A DNA stretch of 7,440 bases from Chloroflexota bacterium (GCA_016200725.1 JACQEE010000148.1:1-7440); one strand, 5' to 3'; positions 1 to 5,925 are shown, numbered from the stretch's first letter. Numbers and translations: made by a program. Notes: generated by a model not told the origin, from the sequence alone.

Positions 1-580
1 CGATCACGAACCAGTACTTGCGGAAGCGCGAATAGAACGACGGCTTCACGATGTGGATCAGCGCCAGGAAATACATGAGGAACGGGGTCTCGAAGGCGAC
101 CCCCATCCAAAACATGAGCATCGTTACGGTATCGATGTAACTCTGCAGGCTGGGCTGCGGCGTCGCCACGTCATTCCCGAAGGTGAGCAAGAAGTCCACC
201 ATTGGCGGAATGAGCACGAAGTAGGCGAAGGCTACGCCCCCGACGAAGCAAAATGTCACCGCCGGGAGCAGCATGAAGAGATAGCGCCGCTCCTTGCGCG
301 TGAGGCCTGGAGCGATGAAGGCAACGATCTGGTAGACCCACACCGGCAGCGAGACGATGACGCCGCCGAGCAGTGCAATCTTCATCACCGGGCCGATTGC
401 GCCGGTGAGGGTAAAGATGTAGAGGTGGGGGTGGCCGCCAGCGCGCTCGAGGACGCGAATGATCTGTTTGTAGAAGACAAACGAGACAGCAACGCCCGCG
501 ATCAGCGCGATGAGACAGATGAAGACTCGCCGGCGGAGTTCTGCGAGATGGCCGACAACCGGCATCGCCTGGTCAGGCAT
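1..580 (-). CDS. tatC: Sec-independent (twin-arginine) protein translocase subunit TatC, C-terminus cut by window edge
   Basis: TatC is the multi-spanning inner-membrane receptor that binds twin-arginine signal peptides and, with TatA/TatB, exports folded proteins. Reading the minus strand from the ATG at 580 gives 193 residues with no stop before the edge. The N-terminal signature HLAELRRR is at residues 11-18. The first cytoplasmic-loop signature AFIAPGLTRKERR is at 87-99, so Glu14 and Glu97 correspond to the signal-peptide-binding glutamates of the family. FETPF is at 163-167, the conserved FExP transmembrane motif. Hydrophobic spans lie at about 19-36, 67-90, 102-124 and 153-176. TatC is usually about 240-260 residues, so roughly the last 50-65 are missing because of the window edge, not a lesion. 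The gene starts 13 bp after the TatA/B-type gene and is surely co-transcribed with it. The family assignment is very secure. Confidence 0.97.
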   Translation of the reverse strand, partial: MPDQAMPVVGHLAELRRRVFICLIALIAGVAVSFVFYKQIIRVLERAGGHPHLYIFTLTGAIGPVMKIALLGGVIVSLPVWVYQIVAFIAPGLTRKERRYLFMLLPAVTFCFVGGVAFAYFVLIPPMVDFLLTFGNDVATPQPSLQSYIDTVTMLMFWMGVAFETPFLMYFLALIHIVKPSFYSRFRKYWFVI

Positions 581-593
581 ATCCGGTCTTCCT

Positions 594-863
594 TTACGCT
601 GGCGGCGCCTGCTTCGACGGGGGCTCTGGGGGCTTGGGCGGCGCGGGGGGCGGTTCGAGAGCGGTGTAGGTCAGTTTGCGCAGGTCCGCTAAATCGGTGT
701 CTTCAAGCAGTGCGCTCCGTGCCTCGTTTACCGACCGGCGCGCCTGGACAAGCACCGCGCCCGCCTTCTTGGCCACCTCGGGGATCTTGTCCGGGCCGAA
801 CGCCAGCAGCGCCACCACGACGATGACGACTAACTCAAGGAAGCCGATCCCGAAAAAGTCCAA
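594..863 (-). CDS. tatA/tatB: TatA/TatB-family twin-arginine translocase subunit (TatB-like), TTG start
   Basis: This is a single-span membrane protein of 89 residues that works with TatC in Tat export. The short N-terminal membrane helix (about residues 5-22) is followed by the hinge FGP (22-24) and an amphipathic helix (about 26-52), which is the TatA/TatB layout. The polar Glu10 in GIGFLEL and the GP hinge followed by KIPE are more like TatB than TatA, whose hinge is usually FG without that Glu. The tail (70-89) is almost all Pro, Glu, Lys and Ala. The start must be TTG at 863: the frame runs upstream to a TAG without any ATG, GTG or other TTG, and GGAG at 873-876 sits 9 nt before it. No second TatA-type gene lies beside it, so this subunit may do both jobs or a further tatA is elsewhere. 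The family is certain; the A-versus-B label is not. Confidence 0.93.
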   Translation of the reverse strand: MDFFGIGFLELVVIVVVALLAFGPDKIPEVAKKAGAVLVQARRSVNEARSALLEDTDLADLRKLTYTALEPPPAPPKPPEPPSKQAPPA

Positions 864-891
864 ATCAAGGCGCTCCGCGTGGCTCCTCGAA

Positions 892-921
892 AGGATAGCA
901 CACGCGGAAAAATGGTCACAA
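892..921 (-). promoter_or_regulatory. Candidate promoter of the tat pair
   Basis: On the minus strand TTGTGA (916-921) and TATCCT (892-897) are separated by 18 bp. Each matches the sigma70 hexamers at four of six positions. Transcription would start near 885, leaving a leader of about 22 nt that contains the GGAG at 873-876 before the TTG start. The -35 box overlaps the end and stop codon of the regulator gene, so the tat genes could be expressed both from here and by read-through. This is a pattern match only. Confidence 0.35.
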
Positions 922-1494
922 GCCTAAGCGCTTCCAGAACGAAATTTTCGGCGGCGGATGGGCGTGGCTAGCCCCGGGGCCATTCGCCGTCCCGGAAACG
1001 GGGGCGTGCGTGCGTCGCTCCGCCGCAATCGAGATGGGTGGGGCTGCATGCGCGTGGCTGCTGCCGGTCATCGCCGCAGGCCCCGGCGCAATACCGGTTG
1101 CTTGCACTTCGGCGGATGGGAGTGCGGCATATCCCACCGCCATGGCCACGGGTTCAGACTCGTGCGCCTTCGCACCATTGCCGCTGCGGGCGATGTGATC
1201 GCTGTGGGCCTCGTCCCATTGCTCCATCTCGTGGATGACACCAGCGAGCGCCCGCCCTTTGTCTGTGAGCGAGTACTCGACGCGCACCGGCACTTCGGCG
1301 AAGACCTGGCGGCGAATGATACCGCGAGCCTCCAGCTCTTTTAGCCGTTGGGAGAGTACTTTGTCGTTGATACGCCCGAGGGAATGCAGCAACTCGCGAA
1401 AGCGGCGCGGCCCTTGGATGAGGTCCTTGACGATCAGTGCGGACCATCGCTTGCCGAGCAGATCGAAGGCCGTCGAGTCTCGCTTGGCTACCAT
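916..1494 (-). CDS. HxlR-family winged-helix transcriptional regulator with a long His/Ala/Pro-rich tail
   Basis: HxlR proteins are small dimeric winged-helix DNA-binding regulators, often responding to reactive electrophiles or redox stress. Residues 8-95 match the family in order: FDLLGKRWSALIVKDL (10-25), GPRRFRELLHSLGRIND (28-44), VLSQRLKELEARGII (46-60), then the wing EVPVRVEYSLTDKGRAL (67-83). The conserved Cys near the N-terminus of many redox-sensing members is absent, with Ser7-Thr8 in that area. I chose the ATG at 1494 because GGGAGGA lies just before it and the family fold begins here; an ATG 69 nt upstream (1563) lies above the likely promoter. HxlR proteins are usually about 100-130 residues. 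This one has 192, with an extra tail (about 100-192) of low complexity ending in FWKRLGL. The motif SHAHxxPxIS occurs twice there (146-155 and 176-185). It may control itself and possibly the tat genes; neither is shown. Confidence 0.92.
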   Translation of the reverse strand: MVAKRDSTAFDLLGKRWSALIVKDLIQGPRRFRELLHSLGRINDKVLSQRLKELEARGIIRRQVFAEVPVRVEYSLTDKGRALAGVIHEMEQWDEAHSDHIARSGNGAKAHESEPVAMAVGYAALPSAEVQATGIAPGPAAMTGSSHAHAAPPISIAAERRTHAPVSGTANGPGASHAHPPPKISFWKRLGL

Positions 1495-1497
1495 GCG

Positions 1498-1504
1498 TCC
1501 TCCC
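1498..1504 (-). promoter_or_regulatory. Ribosome binding site that fixes the HxlR start
   Basis: On the minus strand GGGAGGA stands 3 nt before the ATG at 1494. It is a near-perfect Shine-Dalgarno sequence with slightly short spacing, and it favours this start over the in-frame ATGs upstream. Confidence 0.7.
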
Positions 1505-1522
1505 AGTGCAGTCAGTGGCATC

Positions 1523-1551
1523 ATGCTACAAGAGGCTACTGTAGAAAGCAA
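1523..1551 (-). promoter_or_regulatory. Candidate promoter of the HxlR gene
   Basis: On the minus strand TTGCTT (1546-1551) and TAGCAT (1523-1528) are 17 bp apart. Transcription would start near 1516, giving a leader of about 22 nt that holds the strong ribosome binding site at 1498-1504. The spacer contains a palindrome, CTAC-T-GTAG at 1536-1544, where a bound repressor would block RNA polymerase. The hexamers are only moderate matches (3/6 and 4/6). The agreement between promoter, leader and ribosome binding site supports the call. Confidence 0.4.
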
Positions 1552-1606
1552 GCACCTATCCACAATGGGAACGTTTGTAGAACGGTCAGGCTACCAGCAA
1601 TAGTAG
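1526..1606. promoter_or_regulatory. Cluster of CTAC/GTAG half-sites, putative operator region
   Basis: Six copies of CTAC or its complement GTAG lie in 81 bp: CTAC at 1526, 1536 and 1591, and GTAG at 1541, 1577 and 1603 (first bases). About 0.6 would be expected by chance at equal base composition. The pair at 1536-1544 forms a perfect CTAC-T-GTAG palindrome. CTAC at 1526 is exactly 10 bp from the next one, one helical turn. CTAC 1591 and GTAG 1603 form a wider inverted repeat (8-nt spacer). The cluster covers and extends upstream of the likely HxlR promoter, as expected for an autoregulatory operator. Binding is inferred. Confidence 0.4.
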
Positions 1607-1665
1607 TTATGAGTGGAGCACTAGGTGCCGTGCGGGCAACGCGAACACCAGCAAAGGGTACGGAC

Positions 1666-1681
1666 GCCCGAGCACGCGGGC
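1666..1681 (-). terminator. Weak hairpin downstream of the TIGR03960-like gene
   Basis: GCCCG and CGGGC form a 5-bp stem around a 6-nt loop, starting 10 nt after the stop codon at 1691. There is no T run after it on the minus strand, so it is a poor intrinsic terminator. Apart from this hairpin and the regulator's upstream region, I see nothing else in the 196-bp gap between the two genes (1495-1690). Confidence 0.2.
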
Positions 1682-1690
1682 TGCTACGGT

Positions 1691-3331
1691 TTATTGGGGG
1701 CGGGAGGCGCTGGGCGTCGTCGTACGCCAGCCGCAGTTAGGGCACGGTTCAAGAGCGCAGGGGGAGGCCGAGTCGACGCCGAGCGATGTCCACGGCGCGC
1801 GAAAGCCGGGAGCCGCGAGTGGCTTGGCCGGATCGACGCCCCCGGCGCGAAGCGTCTCGAACCAGCGGACGGACTCGAAGCGCTGCGTCCAGCCATCCCA
1901 GCGGCAGCCCGCGCGCCACAGCCGCTCGACGAGCGCTGCGCCATCGCGCGATTGGTAGGCCAACGCGGCCTCGGCAACGATGGCCTCGGGTTCGGCCAGG
2001 GAGACGACGACGCCCGCTCGGCGCAGTCCCTTGCGGAGCGCGCCCTGCTCCACTGTCAGCCATTCCAGCGACACTGGCTGCGCGTCGGCCGTCCACGGCG
2101 CCGCGAGGTAGTGGTCGACATGGACGCGCACCCGCGGCCTGCGCTCGGCGAGTCGACGGCCGAGGGCGTACAGGCCATCGACGACATCGAGGACGCGCTC
2201 GGTCGTGTCCGCGGTCTGGTGCGGATCGCCCAGGACAACGTGCAGTCTCACCCCATACCAGCCGAGTGCCATGATGGCCTCGGCGGAGCGCTGCAGACGC
2301 TCCGTCTGTGCTCGATGCGAGGCTTCATCGAGCGTGAGGTCGAGGGCCAGTGGCGGCAGGAAGAGGGCCAGTTCGTTTATCGGGTACTTGGCCCGGAGCG
2401 TACGAGCGGCTTCGAGTGCAGATGCATAATCGGGCACTGGCGGGCCGAGCAGCGCGAATTCGCGATAGCCGCACGAGGCGAGTATGACCTCGACTGCCTG
2501 GGTCAAGTCCGCGGTCGAGCGCCACACCGGCGATAGGCAGCGCTGGCCGTCGCGGCACGACGCACAGTCACCGCAGCGCCGCGCAGCCTCGATGAGACCA
2601 CGATCGGTCGTGGCCTCAAGGTACGGCACCACCTGAGACACGAGCGGCGCGCCGAACTCCCGACGACGGTCTATGCGGTCAGGTGCATCTTTGCAAAGCG
2701 GTTGTATTCCTACGGGCGTCTTCGCGTAGCGGGATGGAACGTAGACGCCAGGCAGGGCTGTCCCGCGACGCACGAGGTCTTCGCGGTCAGTCGTTGCTTG
2801 CAGCGCATCGAGCAGCGCTCCCGCGCCAGCCTCGACGTTGCCGAGTAGGGCGGCATCGACGAAGTCTCCGATGGGCTCCGGGTTGCGCACATCGGGCGCG
2901 ACGAGCACGACGATAGGGCCATCCTTGCGCTCGGCGGCTCGGAGCGGCAGGCCTGCAAGGTCGAGGCACTCGAGCAGGTGGGGGTACTCAAGTTCGCGAG
3001 AGGCCACAAAGAAGAGCGCATCGAACTCCCGGAGTGGCCGCCTGCTCTCCAGCGTGTAGAGCGGGAGGTGCGCCGCGCGTATCGCCGCGGCCATGTCGCC
3101 CCAGGGGAGAAAAGCCCGCTCGCAGAGCGTCTCCGGGCGGTCGTTCAGCCGTCGGTAGAGCGACTGCATCATGAGGCTGGACATCCCAACTTCGTAGATG
3201 TCCAGGTAGCAGATCGCGACGCGCACCGAGGCGTCGTCCCACGGCTTGTGGACGGCGTTCCACTCGCCGTCGACGTAGCGGCCGGGGCGCTGCACGTGGC
3301 GCAGGACAGAGTCGAGCGGCGGCTGGGACAT
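1691..3331 (-). CDS. Divergent TIGR03960-family (B12-binding/radical SAM) protein lacking the canonical radical SAM motif
   Basis: The 546-residue product aligns by eye with the TIGR03960 family from end to end. Family landmarks include VQRPGRYVDGEWNAV (13-27), DIYEVGMSSL (44-53), ERAFLPWGDM (71-80), LYTLESRRPLREFDAL (91-106), LECLDLAGLPLRAAER (120-135), NPEPIGDFVDA (150-160), GRRLAERRPRVRVHV (391-405) and the Cys-rich end CALEPCPNC (525-533). Canonical members then carry RGCxxGCRFCQAG with the CX3CX2C cluster ligands. Here that place reads RRCGDCASCRDGQRC, i.e. CX2CX2C (253, 256, 259) plus Cys265. The usual block around APEAGTxRLR is missing between LPPLALDL (325-332) and AMALGWYGVRL-like sequence (354-363), and MIGLPxE has become VLGDPHQ (366-372). 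It is therefore probably not a working radical SAM enzyme, though the cysteines could bind a metal. The start at 3331 fits the family N-terminus and lies downstream of a perfect TATAAT. Its role is unknown. Confidence 0.82.
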   Translation of the reverse strand: MSQPPLDSVLRHVQRPGRYVDGEWNAVHKPWDDASVRVAICYLDIYEVGMSSLMMQSLYRRLNDRPETLCERAFLPWGDMAAAIRAAHLPLYTLESRRPLREFDALFFVASRELEYPHLLECLDLAGLPLRAAERKDGPIVVLVAPDVRNPEPIGDFVDAALLGNVEAGAGALLDALQATTDREDLVRRGTALPGVYVPSRYAKTPVGIQPLCKDAPDRIDRRREFGAPLVSQVVPYLEATTDRGLIEAARRCGDCASCRDGQRCLSPVWRSTADLTQAVEVILASCGYREFALLGPPVPDYASALEAARTLRAKYPINELALFLPPLALDLTLDEASHRAQTERLQRSAEAIMALGWYGVRLHVVLGDPHQTADTTERVLDVVDGLYALGRRLAERRPRVRVHVDHYLAAPWTADAQPVSLEWLTVEQGALRKGLRRAGVVVSLAEPEAIVAEAALAYQSRDGAALVERLWRAGCRWDGWTQRFESVRWFETLRAGGVDPAKPLAAPGFRAPWTSLGVDSASPCALEPCPNCGWRTTTPSASRPQ

Positions 3332-3362
3332 GTGCCTTCCGATGTGAACAGGCCAGATGTCC

Positions 3363-3368
3363 ATTATA
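3363..3368 (-). promoter_or_regulatory. -10 element (TATAAT) of the TIGR03960-like gene
   Basis: A perfect TATAAT on the minus strand lies 31 bp before the ATG at 3331, so transcription would start near 3356 and leave a leader of about 25 nt with GGAAGG close to the start. No good -35 box is visible. The upstream in-frame ATG at 3364 overlaps this hexamer and would not be transcribed from it, which supports the start at 3331. Confidence 0.45.
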
Positions 3369-3412
3369 GAGGCGCATGGCCCATGAAAAACCAGAGCAGG
3401 CCCTAGTACCGT

Positions 3413-3418
3413 TATACT
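3413..3418 (+). promoter_or_regulatory. -10 element (TATACT) of the thioredoxin-like lipoprotein gene
   Basis: TATACT matches the -10 consensus at five of six positions and lies 29 bp before the ATG at 3448. GGAG at 3435-3438 is then the ribosome binding site, 9 nt from the start. No convincing -35 is seen. The two divergent -10 boxes are about 45 bp apart, so the two promoters would interfere with or influence each other. Confidence 0.35.
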
Positions 3419-3447
3419 GGCAGGGACCTTTCCCGGAGCGAATCGCC

Positions 3448-4347
3448 ATGCGCCTGCCCCATCGCCTGACCGCGCTCGCCGCCGCACTCGCCATCGCTGG
3501 TGCAGCCTGCGGAGGCGGCTCGTCGGCCACGCAGCCGCCGGTGCAAGCGACCCAGGTCAAGGGGCCAGTCGCCGTCCGAGTGGCTACCGAGGACCTGGCC
3601 GTCGGCCCCAACCGCTTCGTCGTCGGCATCCTCAAGCCCGATGGCAGCCCCTACGGCGACGCAGACGTGAGACTACGCTTCTTCTATCTCGATGGCCCTT
3701 CTCCCAGCACGGTCCAAGCCTTCACTCCCGGCCTCTCGCTCGATGATGGCGTCACGCACACGCCGCTCTACTCCACTCGAGTAACCTTCGACGGGACCGG
3801 CCTCTGGCGCGTCGAGGCCATCGTCACCAAGCAGGGCGGCTCCTCGCTGTCCACGACCACCGATTTCAAGGTGAATGCGAAGAGCAGCACGCTGGCGCCG
3901 GGCGACATGGCGCTCGCCAGCGACAACGAGACGCTGGCCACGACGCCGATCGCCCAGCTCACGTCCGCGCCGACGCCCGACCCTGATTTCTACAAGAAGT
4001 CGATCCATCAAGCGCTCGACGAGCATAAACCGCTGATGATCTTGTTCTCCACGCCGGCCTTCTGCCAGACGCGCACGTGCGGCCCACAACTCGATATCGG
4101 CGAGGCGCTCAAACAGCAGTACGGCTCGCAGATGAACTTCGTGCACATCGAGATCTATCAGCGACCTGACCTTGTTGCTGAGAACAAGAGTACCCAAGTG
4201 CGCACGACGGTGAGCCAGTGGCACCTGCAGATCGAGCCCGTCACCTACCTCGTCGACGCACAGGGCAAGATCGCCGCACGCTTCGACGGCTTCTCGCCGC
4301 GCAAGGAGTTGGAGCCTGTCGTGCAGGCGCTCCTGGCGGGCTCGTAA
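3448..4347 (+). CDS. Exported lipoprotein with C-terminal thioredoxin-like domain (CX4C)
   Basis: The 299-residue protein begins with a basic n-region and a hydrophobic segment (MRLPHRL then ALAAALAIAG), followed by Cys21 in GAAC and the Gly/Ser-rich linker typical after a lipidated Cys. The lipobox is imperfect (Gly at -3). Residues about 40-145 look like a beta-rich domain (VRVATEDLAVGPNRFVVG, later TGLWRVEAIVT). Residues about 180-299 look like a thioredoxin fold: a beta-strand PLMILFSTPAF (195-205), FCQTRTCGP with Cys206 and Cys211, FVHIEIY (231-237), the cis-Pro region IEPVTYLVD (262-270) and GKIAARFDGF (273-282). The Cys pair is CX4C instead of the usual CXXC, so redox activity is not assured. 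It probably sits on the outer face of the membrane. The ATG at 3448 is preferred to 3376 because the signal peptide and GGAG start here. Its partner is unknown. Confidence 0.85.
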   Translation: MRLPHRLTALAAALAIAGAACGGGSSATQPPVQATQVKGPVAVRVATEDLAVGPNRFVVGILKPDGSPYGDADVRLRFFYLDGPSPSTVQAFTPGLSLDDGVTHTPLYSTRVTFDGTGLWRVEAIVTKQGGSSLSTTTDFKVNAKSSTLAPGDMALASDNETLATTPIAQLTSAPTPDPDFYKKSIHQALDEHKPLMILFSTPAFCQTRTCGPQLDIGEALKQQYGSQMNFVHIEIYQRPDLVAENKSTQVRTTVSQWHLQIEPVTYLVDAQGKIAARFDGFSPRKELEPVVQALLAGS

Positions 4348-4355
4348 CCGAAACA

Positions 4356-4393
4356 TTCCGTTCGCCCTGAGCCTGTCGAAGGGTGGGACGGAA
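4356..4393. terminator. Hairpin between convergent genes, built on a dispersed-repeat-like sequence
   Basis: TTCCGT (4356-4361) pairs with ACGGAA (4388-4393), and inside it TTCG (4361-4364) can alternatively pair with CGAA (4377-4380). It occupies most of the 52-bp gap between the stops of the lipoprotein gene and the pentapeptide gene, so it may end transcription from both sides. There is no clear T run. The central part (4360-4383, beginning GTTCGCCCTGAG and ending TGTCGAAGGG) resembles an intergenic repeat I remember as widespread in bacterial genomes; copy number here cannot be checked. Confidence 0.4.
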
Positions 4394-4399
4394 CAGTGG

Positions 4400-5059
4400 T
4401 CACTCTTTGAACTCGATGCGCGCGCCAAGCAGCCACGCCAGGTCGCTCACCTGCGTCGGATCGATGATCGCGCCCTTCAGGCTGTCGAGGCCGATGTGCA
4501 GGCCGGCGATGTTGCTGGTGCGAAAGTCGGTCGCGAGCAACTTCGATGCGGAAAACTCAGCCTTCACCAGTTCGCACGACGTGAATTCCACGTTCGACAG
4601 CCTCGAGCCGTAGAAGTCCGCCTCGCTCAGCACGCACCGCTCAAACTGCACATCGTCGAGCCGCGCCAGCCGCAGCGCCGATAACTTCAGCGTGCAGTCT
4701 ACGAACGCGACCTGCTTCACGACCGCCTCCGGCGCCTTGAAGCCGGTCATGCGGCACTTCACGAACTCCACACGCTCGATCACCGCGCCCATAAGCGTGG
4801 CGTTGGCAAAGTCGCACTCCTCGAAGCGCACGTCGAGCGCCTTCAGGCCGTTGATGCGCGCCTCAGCGAAGTGGCCGCCTTTGACCACGGAGGCGCGCAC
4901 TTTGACCGAGCCGATCGCGGGTGCCGCAGGCTTGCAGCCCACGATGCGCAATCCCTCGTAGTCGCCGTCGCTCTCGAGCGTCAGCCCCTCCACTGCCTCC
5001 AGCCGCTTCGGCAGATCAACCCAATTCTTGCGTTCTGCCTTCCTCTCCTGAGCCCTCAT
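4400..5059 (-). CDS. Pentapeptide-repeat protein
   Basis: The 219-residue protein forms a predicted right-handed quadrilateral beta-helix. From about residue 77 to 184 a central hydrophobic residue occurs every five positions (F79, F84, L89, I94, F99 and so on to F179, I184), about 22 pentapeptides or 5.5 coils, and the helix may begin near residue 50. The i-2 positions repeat by face every 20 residues: Val at 77, 97, 117, 137, 157; Cys at 82, 102, 122, 142, 162; mostly Ala/Ser at the other two. The end, GLDSLKGAIIDPTQVSDLAW plus LLGARIE, is the capping helix found in many such proteins, including the DNA-mimic Qnr group. The N-terminal 50 residues are charged and not repeated. There is no visible Shine-Dalgarno before the ATG at 5059. 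The protein has no signal peptide and is likely cytosolic. Its function is unknown; gyrase protection is only one possibility. Confidence 0.9.
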   Translation of the reverse strand: MRAQERKAERKNWVDLPKRLEAVEGLTLESDGDYEGLRIVGCKPAAPAIGSVKVRASVVKGGHFAEARINGLKALDVRFEECDFANATLMGAVIERVEFVKCRMTGFKAPEAVVKQVAFVDCTLKLSALRLARLDDVQFERCVLSEADFYGSRLSNVEFTSCELVKAEFSASKLLATDFRTSNIAGLHIGLDSLKGAIIDPTQVSDLAWLLGARIEFKE

Positions 5060-5070
5060 TTAAATCTGAT

Positions 5071-5099
5071 CTTCGTGGTGTCGTGGTGCCTTGGTGGTT
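5071..5099. repeat. Short G/T-rich tandem repeat (8-bp period) after the distal SDR gene
   Basis: TCGTGGTG occurs at 5073-5080 and 5081-5088, followed by CCTTGGTG at 5089-5096, so TGGTG recurs exactly every 8 bp. It lies between the SDR stop (5113) and the pentapeptide start (5059). A related 9-bp-period repeat follows the other SDR gene. Similar tracts occur between genes in many bacteria and are often mistranslated as short ORFs; that is from memory. Confidence 0.55.
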
Positions 5100-5112
5100 G
5101 ATTTATCTCTTC

Positions 5113-5889
5113 TTACCCCTGCATCCACACGCCGGCGTCCACCGAGAGCGTCTGTCCCGTCATCATCTTGCTGTCCTCGGAGGCGAGAAAGACCGCCGCG
5201 CCCGTCAGGTCCCACGGCTCCAGCGTCTTCCCCAGCGCCGAGTTTTTCGTCAGGGTCTCGATGATGCGCTCCGGCACGACCTTCTTCGTCGCTTCGGACA
5301 TCGTTACGCCCGGCGCGATGGCGTTGACGCGGATGTTGTGCGGCCCGCCCGTGCGCGCCATCGACTTGGTCAGATAGACGACGCCCGACTTGCACAGCCC
5401 GTAGGCGTAGTTGCCGAAGTTGGGCGCGGGCGGCACCGGGCCGCTCGGTAGCGGATAGGCCGCGCCCGACGAGATGTTGATGATCGACCCGCCGCCCTGC
5501 TCCTTCATGTAGGGGAAGACCGCGCGGCCGCACACCAGGATGCCCAGCAGGTTCACGTCCATCATCTTGCGCAGATATTCCAGCGAGTGGTCGGTGCGGT
5601 CCATGTCGTAATAGATCGCCGCGTTGTTCATCAGGATGTCTACGCGGCCCAACTTGTCCTTCACCCGCTTTGCGACCGCGGTCATCGACTCTTCCTTCGA
5701 CACGTCGCCGCTGATGGCCAGCGCCTTCCCGCCCCTCTCCGCGATCTCGGCCTCGACCTTCTTCGCCCCGTCGTCGCGCAGGTCGACAATCGCGACCGCC
5801 GCGCCCTCCTCCGCGAATCGCAGCGAGTACGCCCGCCCGATGCCCTGCGCCCCACCGGTCACGATGGCCACTTTGCCCTTCAGTCGCAT
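5113..5889 (-). CDS. SDR-family NAD(P)-dependent oxidoreductase, distal copy
   Basis: A complete classical short-chain dehydrogenase/reductase of 258 residues. The cofactor motif TGGAQGIG is at 11-18, acidic Asp36 at the end of the second strand suggests NAD(H) over NADP(H), GDV is at 61-63, NNAA at 88-91, Asn113 in MDVNLLG, the catalytic Ser in INISSG (140-141), and YGLCK gives Tyr163 and Lys167. The C-terminal MTGQTLSVDAGVWM is the usual family end. The start at 5889 has GGAGGGA just upstream. It is about 87% identical to the upstream copy and has exactly the same length. Differences cluster at 142-166 and 206-217, the latter being the usual substrate-loop region. It lies 76 bp behind the other copy and is probably in the same transcript. 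The substrate cannot be read; a secondary alcohol, ketone or 3-hydroxyacyl compound would be typical. Confidence 0.95.
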   Translation of the reverse strand: MRLKGKVAIVTGGAQGIGRAYSLRFAEEGAAVAIVDLRDDGAKKVEAEIAERGGKALAISGDVSKEESMTAVAKRVKDKLGRVDILMNNAAIYYDMDRTDHSLEYLRKMMDVNLLGILVCGRAVFPYMKEQGGGSIINISSGAAYPLPSGPVPPAPNFGNYAYGLCKSGVVYLTKSMARTGGPHNIRVNAIAPGVTMSEATKKVVPERIIETLTKNSALGKTLEPWDLTGAAVFLASEDSKMMTGQTLSVDAGVWMQG

Positions 5890-5925
5890 CTCTTCCCTCC
5901 CCGAAAAATTCCTATCTCTTTTCCG

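Noticed and set aside
53..826. Plus-strand 257-residue open frame over the tat genes
   Set aside because: It is antisense to clear TatC and TatA/B sequence, its composition is rich in Arg, Glu and His as in GC-rich shadow frames, and it shows no family motif.
1495..1563. Longer HxlR start at 1563
   Set aside because: It would place the start codon upstream of the likely -35 box and ignore the strong GGGAGGA before 1494. The added residues do not resemble the family.
1625..2536. Plus-strand 303-residue open frame
   Set aside because: It is antisense to the C-terminal half of the TIGR03960-like gene, whose minus-strand frame carries recognisable family motifs throughout.
2521..2600. Frameshift explaining the odd Cys motif of the TIGR03960-like protein
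   Set aside because: The frame stays open with family-like sequence on both sides, and a single indel would break the downstream match. A compensated 3-bp sequencing error cannot be fully excluded, but it would not explain the missing APEAGT block.
3673..4428. Minus-strand 251-residue open frame
   Set aside because: It is antisense to the lipoprotein gene, which has a signal peptide, ribosome binding site and thioredoxin-like motifs. The open frame has none of these.
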